From positions 4,173,001-4,237,000 of the forward strand of contig NZ_AP019749.1 in NCBI RefSeq assembly GCF_006740045.1: a stretch of 64,000 bases of DNA, in the 5' to 3' direction. Source of the DNA: Comamonas terrigena NBRC 13299. Its GTDB lineage: Bacteria; Pseudomonadota; Gammaproteobacteria; Burkholderiales; Burkholderiaceae_C. Below are positions 1 through 9,053 of the stretch, one piece after another. The position numbers and the translations under genes are program-made. The number at the start of each line of letters is the position of its first letter. The first letter of the stretch is position 1. The notes under the pieces are model-generated. The model made no database searches and had not been told where the DNA came from. It saw nothing but the letters and a program-made list of their open reading frames with translations.

Positions 1-395
1 TATGCGCCCATGTCTGCTACATCCGGCTGTTTGCGCTGGATGCCCCCTGGCTGCCGCGGCGCACCCCGCTGGTGGCCTGCCTGCTGCTGGGCGCCGGGGT
101 CTACAGCATGCTGTGGGGCCATCTGCCGGTGGAACTGCGCCTGCCCGTGGCCGCCTATGTGCTGGTGATCGCGCTGATGGCCGCGCAGGCCGTGGGCCGA
201 GCCCTGGTGCGCGCCAGCCGCGCGGCGCGCTGCGTGGCCTATGGGGCGCTGCTGTTCATGCTCAGCGACACGCTGCTGGCCGTCGACCGCTTTGTGCACC
301 CGCTGGCCTGGGCGGGGCTGGGGGTGCTGGGCACCTACTACGCCGCCCAGTGGCTGATCGTGCACGGCATGCTGCAAACCAGCCAGCAGGCCTGA
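1..395 (+). CDS. Lysoplasmalogenase (YhhN-like) membrane protein, 3' part
   Basis: Only the C-terminal roughly 130 residues are in the window; the reading frame is open from base 3 and ends at TGA 393-395. The visible part is almost entirely hydrophobic, with about four predicted membrane segments. It contains a short conserved stretch, FMLSDTLLAVDRF, which resembles the YhhN/TMEM86 family signature; the acidic residues in such segments are thought to form the active site. YhhN proteins are integral membrane hydrolases that cleave the vinyl-ether bond of lysoplasmalogens. Assignment rests on that motif and topology. Whether the enzyme activity applies in this bacterium is inference. The gene is convergent with ruvB downstream. 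Confidence 0.7.
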   Translation, partial: CAHVCYIRLFALDAPWLPRRTPLVACLLLGAGVYSMLWGHLPVELRLPVAAYVLVIALMAAQAVGRALVRASRAARCVAYGALLFMLSDTLLAVDRFVHPLAWAGLGVLGTYYAAQWLIVHGMLQTSQQA

Positions 396-457
396 GGCAC
401 CGGCCGGCACCGCCGCCGAGGGCGCCCAGTGCAGCCCCCTCGAGCGCCCGCCAGCAC

Positions 458-1525
458 TCAGTCGCCGAACAAGCCGCCCGCCACCGACGGCGGCTGCACC
501 AGGCCCAGATGGGCGTAGGCCGCCTTGGTGGCAATGCGCCCGCGTGGCGTGCGCTGCAGATAGCCTTGCTGGATCAGATAGGGCTCGATCACGTCCTCGA
601 TGGTGCCGGCATCCTCGCCGATGCTGGCGGCAATGTTGTCCACCCCTACCGGGCCACCATCAAAGCGGTGCACCACGGCTTCCAGCAGCTTGCGGTCCAT
701 CACGTCAAAGCCGCGTGGGTCCACATCCAGCATGGACAGCGCCTTGCGCGCCATGTCCTGGGTGATGCTGCCGTCGCCCTTGACCTCGGCATAGTCACGC
801 ACCCGGCGCAGCAGGCGGTTGGCGATACGCGGCGTGCCGCGTGAGCGGTTGGCGATCTCCTGTGCCCCCGGCACATCAATGGGCGCGCCCAGCAGACCGG
901 CGCTGCGGGTGACGATGCGCGCCAGCTCCTCCGGCGTATAGAACTCCAGCCGCGCCACGATGCCGAAGCGGTCCCGCAGCGGGTTGGTCAGCATGCCGGC
1001 CCGCGTGGTCGCGCCCACCAGCGTGAAGGGCTGCAGGTCCAGCTTGATGCTGCGCGCCGCCGGGCCTTCACCGATCATGATGTCGATCTGGTAGTCCTCC
1101 AGTGCCGGGTAGAGAATTTCTTCCACCACGGGGCTGAGCCGGTGGATTTCGTCGATGAACAGCACATCGTTGGCTTCAAGGTTGGTCAGCAGGGCCGCCA
1201 GGTCCTTGGGCTTTTCCAGCACCGGACCGCTGGTCTGGCGCAGGTTCACCCCCAGCTCCGCCGCAATGATGTGGGACAGCGTGGTCTTGCCCAGGCCGGG
1301 CGGGCCGAACAACAGCACGTGGTCGAGTGCCTCGCCGCGCTTGCGGGCCGCGCCGATGAAGATTTCCAGCTGCTCGCGCGCCTTTTGCTGGCCCACGTAC
1401 TCCTCGAGCATCTTGGGGCGCAGGGCGCGCTCCAGCTGCTCCTCGCTCTTGGAAACAGCACCCGCCGACACCATGCGCGGCGCAGGCTCCGATGCCGGGC
1501 CCAGATCTTCAACAACAATGGTCAT
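458..1525 (-). CDS. ruvB: Holliday junction branch-migration ATPase RuvB
   Basis: 355-residue AAA+ motor that, as hexamers bound to RuvA, pulls DNA through Holliday junctions before RuvC cleavage. Visible motifs are Walker A GPPGLGKT at residues 74-81, Walker [11 protein letters not shown] at 121-130, sensor-1 region GATTRAG, and a C-terminal winged helix ending in the family-typical TPRGR. The reading frame extends 47 codons further upstream, but the extension has no family similarity and the start at MTIVVEDLG gives the usual length. Unlike the common ruvAB arrangement, ruvA lies about 760 bp upstream with an opposite-strand peroxiredoxin gene between them, so the two cannot share a simple transcript. 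Identification is very secure. Confidence 0.97.
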   Translation of the reverse strand: MTIVVEDLGPASEPAPRMVSAGAVSKSEEQLERALRPKMLEEYVGQQKAREQLEIFIGAARKRGEALDHVLLFGPPGLGKTTLSHIIAAELGVNLRQTSGPVLEKPKDLAALLTNLEANDVLFIDEIHRLSPVVEEILYPALEDYQIDIMIGEGPAARSIKLDLQPFTLVGATTRAGMLTNPLRDRFGIVARLEFYTPEELARIVTRSAGLLGAPIDVPGAQEIANRSRGTPRIANRLLRRVRDYAEVKGDGSITQDMARKALSMLDVDPRGFDVMDRKLLEAVVHRFDGGPVGVDNIAASIGEDAGTIEDVIEPYLIQQGYLQRTPRGRIATKAAYAHLGLVQPPSVAGGLFGD

Positions 1526-1684
1526 GGCAGGGATTGTGCCGTGTCTGCACCACCCTGCGCCGCCGTGGCGGGATTGGGTCACTGCATGGCCCTGCCGCCC
1601 TGCAGGGCGTGCGGTCTGCGCTATGCCAGCGTGGCCGGCCGTGGCATGCTGGCAGCCCCTTTGCACTCTTTTTCAGGAACTGCC

Positions 1685-2233
1685 ATGACCTTTCCCCGCG
1701 TGCTGAAGACGGCGGCCGCACTGGCCTTGCTGTGCGCCGCCCAGGCCCAGGCGGCCCTCCAGGTGGGCGACGCCGCGCCCGCATTCACCACGCCCGCAGC
1801 CGTGGCAGGCAAGCCTTTTACGTTCGACCTGGCTGCCACGCTGAAAAAAGGCCCGGTGGTGCTGTACTTCTTCCCCAAGGCCTTCACCCAGGGCTGCACG
1901 CTGGAGGCCCATGCCTTTGCCGAGGCCACGCCCCGGTTCGCCGCGCTGGGAGCCACCGTGGTGGGCATGTCGCACGACGACATCGCCACGCTGCAGCGCT
2001 TCTCCACCGAAGCCTGCCGCGACCAGTTTGCCGTGGCCTCCGATCCCCAGGCCCAGACCATCCGGGCCTACGACGCCGCAGCCGCCGCGAACCCGGCGCG
2101 TGCCGACCGCATCTCCTACGTGATCGGCCAGGACGGCAAGGTGAAGTTCGTGCACATCGGCTCCGACCCCGAGGCCCATGTGGCGCAGACCCGGGCCGCA
2201 GTCGAAAAGCTGCAGGCCGCAGCCCGCAAATAA
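1685..2233 (+). CDS. Exported peroxiredoxin (AhpC/TSA, BCP-like)
   Basis: 182 residues. An N-terminal signal peptide (basic MTFPRVLK, then an Ala/Leu core ending AQAQA near residue 23) predicts a periplasmic location. The thioredoxin fold carries the peroxidatic cysteine at about residue 71 in the context PKAFTQGCT, matching the peroxiredoxin active-site pattern. The residue five positions later, where many BCP/PrxQ proteins place a resolving Cys, is His here; the only other mature Cys is near residue 111 (STEAC), so the resolving step may be atypical or use an external thiol. An AGGA ribosome site precedes the ATG. The frame runs far upstream, but that part is antisense to ruvB. It probably reduces hydroperoxides in the periplasm. 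Confidence 0.85.
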   Translation: MTFPRVLKTAAALALLCAAQAQAALQVGDAAPAFTTPAAVAGKPFTFDLAATLKKGPVVLYFFPKAFTQGCTLEAHAFAEATPRFAALGATVVGMSHDDIATLQRFSTEACRDQFAVASDPQAQTIRAYDAAAAANPARADRISYVIGQDGKVKFVHIGSDPEAHVAQTRAAVEKLQAAARK

Positions 2234-2287
2234 GCCCAGCCGCCCCTCGGCGCTCCCGCCACGGCGGGCATGGCCGGGCAGCCGTGC

Positions 2288-2869
2288 CTACTTGGTCAGG
2301 CCCTTGAGCGCCAGCTTGATGCCTTCGGAGACACCGACATCGGCCGGCAGCGCCTTGAGGCTGGCGGTGGCCTCCTTGTCGGAATAGCCCAGCGCCACCA
2401 GGGCCTGCAGGATGTCCCCCTGGGCATCGCTCTTGATCTGGGCCGCCGCACCGCTGCCGCCGATCGCGTCGCCCAGCTTGCCCTTGAGCTCCAGCAGCAA
2501 GCGCTCTGCCGTCTTCTTGCCGATGCCAGGCACCTTGACCAGGCGACCGGCTTCCTGCAGCGTCACGGCCTGGGCCAGATCGTCGGCCCCCATACCCGAC
2601 AGCACCGACAGCGCGGTGCGCGGCCCCACGCCGCTGACCTTGATCAGCTCGCGAAAAGTCTGACGCTCCTGCGGGGTGGCAAACCCATACAGCAGCTGCG
2701 CATCCTCGCGCACGATAAAGTGCGTCAACAGGCTGACTTTCTCGCCCAGCCCGGGCAGGTTGTAGAACGTGCTCATGGGCACCTGGACCTCATAGCCCAC
2801 GCCATGCACGTCCAGCAGGACCTCGGGAGGGTTCTTCTCGATCAGGGTGCCCGTCAGTTTGCCTATCAT
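2288..2869 (-). CDS. ruvA: Holliday junction DNA-binding protein RuvA
   Basis: 193 residues, the usual length. It begins MIGKLTGTL, the conserved N-terminal OB-fold strand that tetramerises around the junction. Two helix-hairpin-helix motifs are visible, [10 protein letters not shown] and [13 protein letters not shown]. The C-terminal domain III (about residues 145-193), which contacts RuvB, follows a short flexible linker. An upstream in-frame extension of 19 codons is rejected because MIGKLTG is the universal start. The gene is divergent from the PhoH-like gene, which begins about 75 bp away on the other strand. It is not next to ruvB, see the separate finding. Confidence 0.97.
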   Translation of the reverse strand: MIGKLTGTLIEKNPPEVLLDVHGVGYEVQVPMSTFYNLPGLGEKVSLLTHFIVREDAQLLYGFATPQERQTFRELIKVSGVGPRTALSVLSGMGADDLAQAVTLQEAGRLVKVPGIGKKTAERLLLELKGKLGDAIGGSGAAAQIKSDAQGDILQALVALGYSDKEATASLKALPADVGVSEGIKLALKGLTK

Positions 2870-2943
2870 TGGTTTCCTTAAGCCGCTGCTTTTACCGCTA
2901 CTTTCGCCGCTGTGGTAGCGGCACATTGGATGGAATTATCCGC

Positions 2944-3888
2944 GTGATACTGCGCCACACCTTCACACCCCACAACAACCTGCGCCTGGCCAATCTCTGC
3001 GGCCCGGCCGATGCCCACCTGCGCACCATCGAAGTGGGGCTGCAGGTCAAGATCGCCCACCGCCATGAGCAATTCAAGGTGGACGGCCCCAAGGCCAAGG
3101 CCCAGCAGGCCATGGAGCTGCTGCAGGCCCTGTATGAAATGGCCGACGCCCCCATCTCCGACGACACGCTGCAGCTGATGCTGGCCGGCGACGCCGAGAT
3201 GCTGGAGCCCGACGCCACGGCCGTGCAGCTGACCACCCGCCGCGCCGACCTGCGCGCACGCACGCCCAACCAGGCCATGTACCTGGAAAACATCGGCAAG
3301 CACGACATCACCTTCGGCATTGGCCCGGCCGGCACCGGCAAGACCTACCTGGCCGTGGCCTGCGCCGTGGACGCGCTGGAGCGCAGCGCCGTGCAGCGCA
3401 TTGTGCTGACCCGCCCGGCCGTGGAAGCCGGCGAGCGCCTGGGCTTTCTGCCCGGCGACCTGACACAGAAGGTCGACCCCTATCTGCGCCCGCTGTACGA
3501 CGCGCTGTACGACCTGATGGGCTATGACAAGGTGCAGAAGGCCTTCGAGCGCAATGCGCTGGAGATCGCACCGCTGGCCTTCATGCGCGGGCGCACGCTG
3601 AACAACGCCTTCGTGATCCTGGACGAGGCGCAGAACACCACGCCCGAGCAGATGAAGATGTTCCTCACCCGCATCGGCTTTGGCGCCAAGGCCGTGGTGA
3701 CGGGTGACGTGAGCCAGATCGACCTGCCCAAGGGGGCGATGAGCGGCCTGATCGACGCCGAGCGCGTGCTCAAGCGGGTCAAGGGCATCTCCATCAACCG
3801 CTTCACCAGCGCCGACGTGGTGCGCCACCCGCTGGTGGCGCGCATTGTGGACGCCTACGACGCCAACGGGACCGGCCGCGCCCGCTGA
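2944..3888 (+). CDS. PhoH-like ATPase (YbeZ type)
   Basis: About 314 residues from a GTG start ([10 protein letters not shown]), chosen because homologous proteins begin with this stretch; the frame is open for 25 more codons upstream, overlapping the ruvA start. Walker A GPAGTGKT is at residues 127-134 and Walker [11 protein letters not shown] follows, the diagnostic PhoH signature. Family members are cytoplasmic P-loop ATPases, many thought to act in RNA metabolism; the YbeZ type works with YbeY, whose gene follows 134 bp downstream on the same strand, as in many proteobacteria. The helicase/nuclease partnership is family knowledge; co-transcription here is inferred. Confidence 0.93.
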   Translation: MILRHTFTPHNNLRLANLCGPADAHLRTIEVGLQVKIAHRHEQFKVDGPKAKAQQAMELLQALYEMADAPISDDTLQLMLAGDAEMLEPDATAVQLTTRRADLRARTPNQAMYLENIGKHDITFGIGPAGTGKTYLAVACAVDALERSAVQRIVLTRPAVEAGERLGFLPGDLTQKVDPYLRPLYDALYDLMGYDKVQKAFERNALEIAPLAFMRGRTLNNAFVILDEAQNTTPEQMKMFLTRIGFGAKAVVTGDVSQIDLPKGAMSGLIDAERVLKRVKGISINRFTSADVVRHPLVARIVDAYDANGTGRAR

Positions 3889-4022
3889 CCTCCCGCACCG
3901 CTTCGCGCCCTGGCCTCAATCGACCCGGCCGCCCCGGCGGCGGACCGGCGCTGCCGAACGTCTGCTCCACGGCATGGGCGGCGCCAGGCGCCCGGGCGGA
4001 GCGCGCACACTGGACATTTGAT

Positions 4023-4481
4023 ATGGCTCTCAACCAACTAGAACTCTCCTTGCAGTTTGGCAAGTTCGACAACCTGGCCGCCCACCGCGCCCTGCTGACC
4101 CGCAGCCTGGTCACCCGGTGGATCCGCCATGCGCTGGCAGTGGACGCCGAAATGACGGTGCGCATCGTCGGCACCGAAGAAGGCCAGCAGCTCAACCGCG
4201 AGTACCGCCACAAGGACTACGCCACCAATGTGCTGACCTTCGACTACCAGCAGGAACCCACCGTGATGGCCGACCTGGTGATCTGCGGCCCGGTGGTGGA
4301 GCGCGAAGCGCAGGAACAGAACAAGACCCTGGAAGAGCATTACGCCCACCTGCTGGTGCACGGCACGCTACACGCCCAGGGCTGGGACCACGAAACCAGC
4401 GAGGCCGATGCCGACGAGATGGAGGCCTACGAGACCGACATCATGGCCGAGCTCGGCTACGCCGACCCGTACGCCAAATAA
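4023..4481 (+). CDS. ybeY: Endoribonuclease YbeY, rRNA maturation factor
   Basis: 152 residues. The UPF0054/YbeY metal site is visible as HGTLHAQGWDH with His113, His117 and His123 expected to bind zinc. YbeY is a single-strand-specific RNase involved in 16S rRNA 3' end maturation and 70S ribosome quality control. The upstream PhoH-like gene makes the standard ybeZ-ybeY pair. In E. coli and many others lnt and corC follow; here a structured intergenic element and an unrelated Bug receptor follow instead, so the classical cluster is interrupted after ybeY. Confidence 0.96.
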   Translation: MALNQLELSLQFGKFDNLAAHRALLTRSLVTRWIRHALAVDAEMTVRIVGTEEGQQLNREYRHKDYATNVLTFDYQQEPTVMADLVICGPVVEREAQEQNKTLEEHYAHLLVHGTLHAQGWDHETSEADADEMEAYETDIMAELGYADPYAK

Positions 4482-4603
4482 GAGCGGCTACTACGACCCT
4501 TGATACGTCGTTGCTTCGCCTTGCCGTACGACTGTACTGTCTGCGGCTTCGTGCCTCGTCTCCACCGCAAACCTTTGGTTTGCTGGGTCATGCCAGCCGC
4601 TCT
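4481..4603. repeat. Structured intergenic element with long imperfect inverted repeat
   Basis: Between ybeY and the Bug receptor the sequence opens with AGAGCGGCT (4481-4489) and closes with its exact complement AGCCGCTCT (4595-4603). Five bases inside each arm a second pair, GACCC and GGGTC, continues the pairing across a symmetric 5-nt internal loop. The enclosed 85 bases include smaller hairpins, such as one formed by AAACC and GGTTT near 4569-4580. A separate GGCGCC-TTCG-GGCGCC hairpin at 4639-4654 sits just past the Bug gene stop codon and may end that gene. The long element could be a terminator, a REP/BIME-like repeat or a small non-autonomous element; no second copy was noticed in this window. 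Confidence 0.45.
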
Positions 4604-4659
4604 CAGCCCGGCGCTGCACGCACAGCCCGGGCCAGGACGGCGCCTTCGGGCGCCGCCGC

Positions 4660-5643
4660 TCACTCCAGCTTCAGGCCAATCGCCTGCACCAGCTGTGCGT
4701 AGCGCACATAGTCGCCCTGCACCTGCCGGGCAAATGCCTGCTGCGTCTCGCCGGTGGTCTGAATGCCCTGCTGGGCCAGCTGGCTGCGCAGCTGGGGATC
4801 GGCCAGGGTCTGGTCGGCATCGCGTGCCAGCTGTTGCAGCACCGGCTGGGGCGTGCCCTTGGGGGCGAACAGGCCGAACCAGGTGGCCGACTGGTAGCCC
4901 GCATAGGTCTCGCCCACGGTGGGCACCTGGGGCAGCAGCGGATTGCGCTGCGCACCCGACACGGCCAGCGCCACCAGCTTGCCGCTCTGGATATGCGCCA
5001 GCGCCGGTGCCACGGCAATGAACATGGCATCCACCTGCCCGGCCAGCACATCCTGCAGCCCCTGCGGACCGCCCCGGTAGGGAATGTGGGTGGCAAAAAA
5101 TCCCGCACGCTGCTTGAGCAGCTCCATCGACAGGTGCAGGGCACTGCCTGTACCGGCCGACGCGTAGTTCAACCCGCCCGGCCTGGCTTTCGCAGCCTTC
5201 ACCAGGTCCTGCACGGTCTTGAAACCATGGCGCGGGTGGGCCACCAGCACAAAATCGACCTGGCCCAGCTTGATGACGGGCACCAGATCCTGCTTGACGT
5301 CATACGGCAGGTGCTGCTGCAGGTGGGGCATGATGGTGATGGCACCGTCTCCGCCCACCAGCAAGGTGTGGCCGTCCGGGGTGGACTTGACCACGGCATC
5401 GACCGCCGAGACACCGCCGGCCGAGCCCTTGTTCTCCACCAGCACCGGCTGGCTCCAGCCTTTGGACAGTTGCTGACCCACCTGGCGGGCCAGGATGTCC
5501 GGGGCACTGCCCGGACCGTTCGCCACCAGCAGCTTCACCGCGCGAGCGGGGTAGTCCGGCACCTGCGCCAGGGCAGTCAGCGGCACGGCCACCATGGCCC
5601 AAGCGGCCCAGGCGGTGCGGAAAAGATGGCGGTGCAGGTTCAC
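4660..5643 (-). CDS. Tripartite tricarboxylate transporter receptor (Bug family)
   Basis: 327 residues with a signal peptide (MNLHRHLFRTAWAAWAMVAVPLTALAQ) and the Bug-family opening YPARAVKLLV after cleavage, where most members have YPxKPIRLVV. Bug proteins are periplasmic solute-binding proteins that deliver carboxylates, usually to TctAB-type permeases, but many are orphan genes in Comamonadaceae and Bordetella. No tctA/tctB genes are adjacent; the nearest transporter is a divergent TSUP permease, so the ligand and partner are unknown. The shared upstream region (5644-5877) is unusually AT-rich around 5686-5740 for this genome and probably holds the promoters. Confidence 0.9.
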   Translation of the reverse strand: MNLHRHLFRTAWAAWAMVAVPLTALAQVPDYPARAVKLLVANGPGSAPDILARQVGQQLSKGWSQPVLVENKGSAGGVSAVDAVVKSTPDGHTLLVGGDGAITIMPHLQQHLPYDVKQDLVPVIKLGQVDFVLVAHPRHGFKTVQDLVKAAKARPGGLNYASAGTGSALHLSMELLKQRAGFFATHIPYRGGPQGLQDVLAGQVDAMFIAVAPALAHIQSGKLVALAVSGAQRNPLLPQVPTVGETYAGYQSATWFGLFAPKGTPQPVLQQLARDADQTLADPQLRSQLAQQGIQTTGETQQAFARQVQGDYVRYAQLVQAIGLKLE

Positions 5644-5877
5644 GGGACACTCCTTGAAGGCAGGAGCCGCATTCTGCGAAGCCTTTCTTATTCCTCAAAA
5701 GAATATTTAACAACTTCTTTATTTCCAAATAAGCTTTAGAGTCGTTCGCGCAAAACTGCTTTGCTGCAGCCGAGCCAAACCGCGCCACACCACCCCCTAA
5801 GATCGCGCCACAGGGTGGTGGCTGCAGACCGCCCCGGCCCCGCAACCACACAACAACACCGACAGGGAGACAACTGC

Positions 5878-6657
5878 ATGGAAGCTCTGGGCCTGGGCCC
5901 TGCGAGCCATATCGCACTTTTGCTGGCCGCCGCTTTTGTGGCCGGCGCACTGAACGCCGTGGCAGGCGGCGGCAGCTTTCTGACCTTGCCCGCCCTGGTC
6001 TTCACCGGCGTGCCGCCCGTGGTGGCCAATGCCACCGGGACCGTGGCCCTGTTGCCCGGCTACGCCGCCGGGGCCTGGGGCTTCAAGGACGACATGGCAC
6101 CGCCCCCCGGTCTGTCCATGCGGCAGGTGGTGGTGCTGTCGCTGCTGGGCGGATCGGCCGGGGCCGCGCTGCTGCTGTTCACGCCCGACGCGACCTTCCG
6201 CAAGGTGGTGCCCTGGCTGCTGCTGGCCGCCACCGCCCTGTTCGCCTTCGGTCCGCAGCTGCGCGCCTGGGCCGCCGGCAAAAACGCCGCGCACGCCGCC
6301 CCGTCCGCTGGCAAAGCCGCCCTGGGCATGCTGGCCGTGGCCATCTACGGCGGCTACTTCAACGGCGGCCTGGGCATCTTGCTGCTGGCCCTGTTCGGCC
6401 TGCTGGGCCAGACCCAGCTGAACGCCATGAATGGCATGAAGAACGTGGTCTCCGCCCTGCTGACGGCCATTGCCGTGGCCATCTACGCCGTCGGCGGCAT
6501 CGTGGAATGGCCGCAGGCCCTGCTGATGATGGTGGCCGCCACCGCCGGCGGCTATGGCGGCGCCCGCGTGGCGCGCCGTATCCCTGCGCCCGTGCTGCGC
6601 TGGGGCATTGTGGCCACCGGCCTGGTGATGGCCGGCCTGTTCTTCGCCAAGGGCTGA
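5878..6657 (+). CDS. TSUP family permease (sulfite exporter TauE/SafE type)
   Basis: 259 residues with about eight hydrophobic segments and the two-repeat architecture of TauE/SafE proteins: AGALNAVAGGGSFLTLPAL in the first half and YGGYFNGGLGILLLALFGL in the second, both hallmarks of the family. The start ATG is preceded by AGGGAGA. TSUP proteins move small sulfur-containing or organic anions (sulfite, sulfoacetate, sulfolactate) across the inner membrane; the substrate cannot be read from sequence. It is divergent from the Bug receptor and about 100 bp upstream of a histidine kinase on the same strand, so it could be a target of that two-component system. That link is inference only. Confidence 0.88.
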   Translation: MEALGLGPASHIALLLAAAFVAGALNAVAGGGSFLTLPALVFTGVPPVVANATGTVALLPGYAAGAWGFKDDMAPPPGLSMRQVVVLSLLGGSAGAALLLFTPDATFRKVVPWLLLAATALFAFGPQLRAWAAGKNAAHAAPSAGKAALGMLAVAIYGGYFNGGLGILLLALFGLLGQTQLNAMNGMKNVVSALLTAIAVAIYAVGGIVEWPQALLMMVAATAGGYGGARVARRIPAPVLRWGIVATGLVMAGLFFAKG

Positions 6658-6755
6658 CCCGGCCGCATCCGTGCCCCCCGGGAGCACGGCGGCGCGGCGG
6701 GCATGGACGGCCCCACCCGTGCCGGAGGATCCCTGCGGATGCCACAATCCGCGCC

Positions 6756-8261
6756 ATGAACTGGAAGCGCCCATGGCTTGGATGGCTGCTGGCCTGGGCA
6801 CTCGCCGCAGGCGGCGGCGCCGCGTGGCTGGCCCAGCAACGCCTGCAGGAACTGCACGAAACCTTCACCACCAATGCCCGCGTGGCCCACCGGCTGCTGA
6901 GCCAGCAGCTGGCGCAGCACGATGCCATTCTGGCCACGCTGTCGCTGCTGCAGCCGGCCCTGTCCGGCGATGCCGCGGCCAATGCCGGCAGCAGCGGGCT
7001 CTCCACGCTGTACCCCCAGGTGCTGGGCGTGGCCCAGCGGCGCGACGACCAGCCCTGGCCTGCCCATTGGCCGGCGGACCTGCAGGCGCTGGAGCAGCAA
7101 TCCGCCGCCAGCGGCCATGCGCAGATGGACGCCAGCCGCTTGGCCCAGGGCAAGCTGTTTGTGGTCCAGGCCGGCCAGCCCGCCAGCTATGCGCTGAAAC
7201 TGGACTTGCACGCCACCGTGCCCGCCGATGAATGGCCCTATCCCGCCAGCCACAGCCCGGTGCGCATCTGGCTGGCGCAAGGCACCCAAAGCCTGGTGCT
7301 GCAGCACGGCGCGGACGACGCCCAGGCACCCGGCTGGGCCCTGTCCGTCAGCAAGACCCTGTCCTCCCCCAGCCAGGTGCTGGAACTGCACGAACGCTAC
7401 AAGCTGCACCCACGCCTGCTGCCGTGGCCCAGCATGCTGGTCTGGGCCCTGGCCTGGGCACTGGCAGTGGCGGCCTTGCGGGCCGCCTGGCAGCAACGCG
7501 CCGCCCGCCAGCGGGCCGAACAGCTGCTGCAATACGGCCAGATTGCGCGCCTCAACACCCTGGGCGAACTGGCCGCCGGCATGGCCCATGAGCTGAACCA
7601 GCCGCTGACCGCCATCCTCTCCAACAGCCAGGCCGCACGCCGCCTGCTGGACGACGCCGAACCGGATGTGGACGCCGCGCGCCAGGCCATGCAGCAGGCC
7701 GCCGAGCAGGCCAAGCGCGCCTCGGCCGTGATCGGTCGCCTGCGCCGTCTGGTGGAGCGGCCCGATACCGCCACGCAGTCCCAGGCCGTGCCGCTGCCAC
7801 AGGCCGTGGCCGATGCCCTGCACCTGCTGGAGCCCGAACTGCGACAGCGCCAGGTGCAATGCCAGGCGCCGCTGCCCACGCCGCCGCTGCCGCCCGCCCA
7901 GGCCGACCCGATTGCCCTGCAGCAAATCCTGCACAACCTGCTGCTGAACGCCCTGCAGGCCATGGAACAGGTACCCGCGGCCGAGCGGCAGCTGCTGATT
8001 CAACACCGCCCGCAGGGCCGGCACCTGCTGCTGACTGTGCAGGACAACGGACCCGGCATTGCCCCGGAGCTGCGCGAGCGCCTGTTCACCCCTTTTGCCA
8101 CCACGCGTGCCCAGGGTCTGGGCCTGGGGCTGACGCTGAGCCAGGGGCTGGCCGAATCCATGGGCGGCCAGCTGCGGCTGGTGGACGGCGGCCCCTTGCG
8201 CGGCGCCTGCTTCGAGCTGCAGCTGCCTGCCATGCCCACCCGCGCTGCGGATACCCCTTGA
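6756..8261 (+). CDS. Membrane sensor histidine kinase
   Basis: 501 residues. One transmembrane segment lies near residues 8-26 and a second near 222-245, bracketing a periplasmic sensor region of about 195 residues. After this come a dimerisation/phosphoacceptor box GMAHELNQPLTA with His278, N-box LHNLLLNALQAM, G1 DNGPGI, F-box FTPFATT and G2 GLGLGLTL. The HELNQPL form of the H-box is typical of kinases paired with FixJ-type regulators. The stop codon overlaps the start of the regulator gene by one base (TGATG), so the two are translationally coupled. The sensor domain resembles nothing I can name. A secreted HbpS/GlcG-like protein is encoded just downstream. Confidence 0.92.
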   Translation: MNWKRPWLGWLLAWALAAGGGAAWLAQQRLQELHETFTTNARVAHRLLSQQLAQHDAILATLSLLQPALSGDAAANAGSSGLSTLYPQVLGVAQRRDDQPWPAHWPADLQALEQQSAASGHAQMDASRLAQGKLFVVQAGQPASYALKLDLHATVPADEWPYPASHSPVRIWLAQGTQSLVLQHGADDAQAPGWALSVSKTLSSPSQVLELHERYKLHPRLLPWPSMLVWALAWALAVAALRAAWQQRAARQRAEQLLQYGQIARLNTLGELAAGMAHELNQPLTAILSNSQAARRLLDDAEPDVDAARQAMQQAAEQAKRASAVIGRLRRLVERPDTATQSQAVPLPQAVADALHLLEPELRQRQVQCQAPLPTPPLPPAQADPIALQQILHNLLLNALQAMEQVPAAERQLLIQHRPQGRHLLLTVQDNGPGIAPELRERLFTPFATTRAQGLGLGLTLSQGLAESMGGQLRLVDGGPLRGACFELQLPAMPTRAADTP

Positions 8262-8899
8262 TGTTTTCCATGCCCGAATCCGGTGACCACCAACACTCCC
8301 CTTTGATCCACCTGGTGGACGACGACCAGGCCGTGCGCGACAGCCTGGCCCTGCTGATCAGCACCGTGGGCCTGCGGGTGCAAAGCTGGGCCGACCCGGT
8401 GCTGTTCGCCGCGCAGTTCGACCGCCAGTCCATCGGCGCCATCGTGCTGGATGTGCGCATGCCCGGCGTCAGCGGCCTGGCCTTGCTGGCGCAGCTGATG
8501 GAGCAAGGGGTGGACCAGCCCGTCATCCTGCTCACCGGCCATGGCACGGTCGATATGTGCCGGCGTGCGTTCAAGGGTGGTGCGGCCGAATTCCTGGAAA
8601 AGCCCGTCGATGACGAAGTGCTGCTGGAAGCCCTGCAGACGGCGGTACGCCAGCACGTGCGCCTGCGCGCCCGGACCCAGGCCGACCGCGCGGCCCAGGA
8701 GCACTACGCCCAGCTGTCGCCCCGGGAGCGCGAGGTGCTGGCCCTGATCGTGCAGGGACTGACCAACAAGGAAATCGGCCGTGCGCTGGATGTGTCGCCC
8801 CGCACCGTGGAAACCCACCGGGCCAATCTGTTCGCCAAGCTGCAGGCACCCTCGCTGGCCTGGCTGATTCGCCGCTATGCCCCGCTGACGGAGCTGTAG
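8261..8899 (+). CDS. FixJ/NarL-type response regulator
   Basis: 212 residues. The receiver domain has the acidic pair in HLVDDDQ, phosphoacceptor Asp64 in IVLDVRMPG, the switch Thr in LLTGHG and Lys in LEKPVDDE. A LuxR-type helix-turn-helix follows (LSPREREVLALIVQGLTNKEIG, then SPRTVETHRANLF; about residues 150-195). The FixJ subgroup is indicated by the VDDDxxVRDSL opening and GHGTVDMCRRAFKGGAAEFLEKP. The cognate kinase is the overlapping upstream gene. A perfect dyad at 8935-8946, between this gene and the next, is a plausible binding site. Confidence 0.93.
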   Translation: MFSMPESGDHQHSPLIHLVDDDQAVRDSLALLISTVGLRVQSWADPVLFAAQFDRQSIGAIVLDVRMPGVSGLALLAQLMEQGVDQPVILLTGHGTVDMCRRAFKGGAAEFLEKPVDDEVLLEALQTAVRQHVRLRARTQADRAAQEHYAQLSPREREVLALIVQGLTNKEIGRALDVSPRTVETHRANLFAKLQAPSLAWLIRRYAPLTEL

Positions 8900-8934
8900 C
8901 GTGCGCGGCCTGCAGCCGCCGACGCCGCCCGCTC

Positions 8935-8961
8935 CGTAGTTCTACGCAGGCCCGGGCGTAG
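8935..8961. promoter_or_regulatory. CGTAG dyad, candidate response-regulator operator
   Basis: CGTAG-TT-CTACG (8935-8946) is a perfect inverted repeat and a third CGTAG follows at 8957-8961. The element lies 36 bp after the FixJ-type regulator and about 90 bp before the HbpS-like start, a sensible distance for activation. Binding by the adjacent regulator is inferred from position and symmetry only. Confidence 0.4.
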
Positions 8962-9053
8962 CCGCACGAATGGCGCCTGGCTGCTGCAATTTTTACAGTG
9001 ACAACCGAGCGCTGCACTGTCTGCGCGCCACTTTTCACTGAGGAAAAATTGCT

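Noticed and set aside
1..844. A frame over the window start that seems to join lysoplasmalogenase and ruvB antisense
   Set aside because: It is out of frame with the YhhN-like motif and antisense to ruvB.
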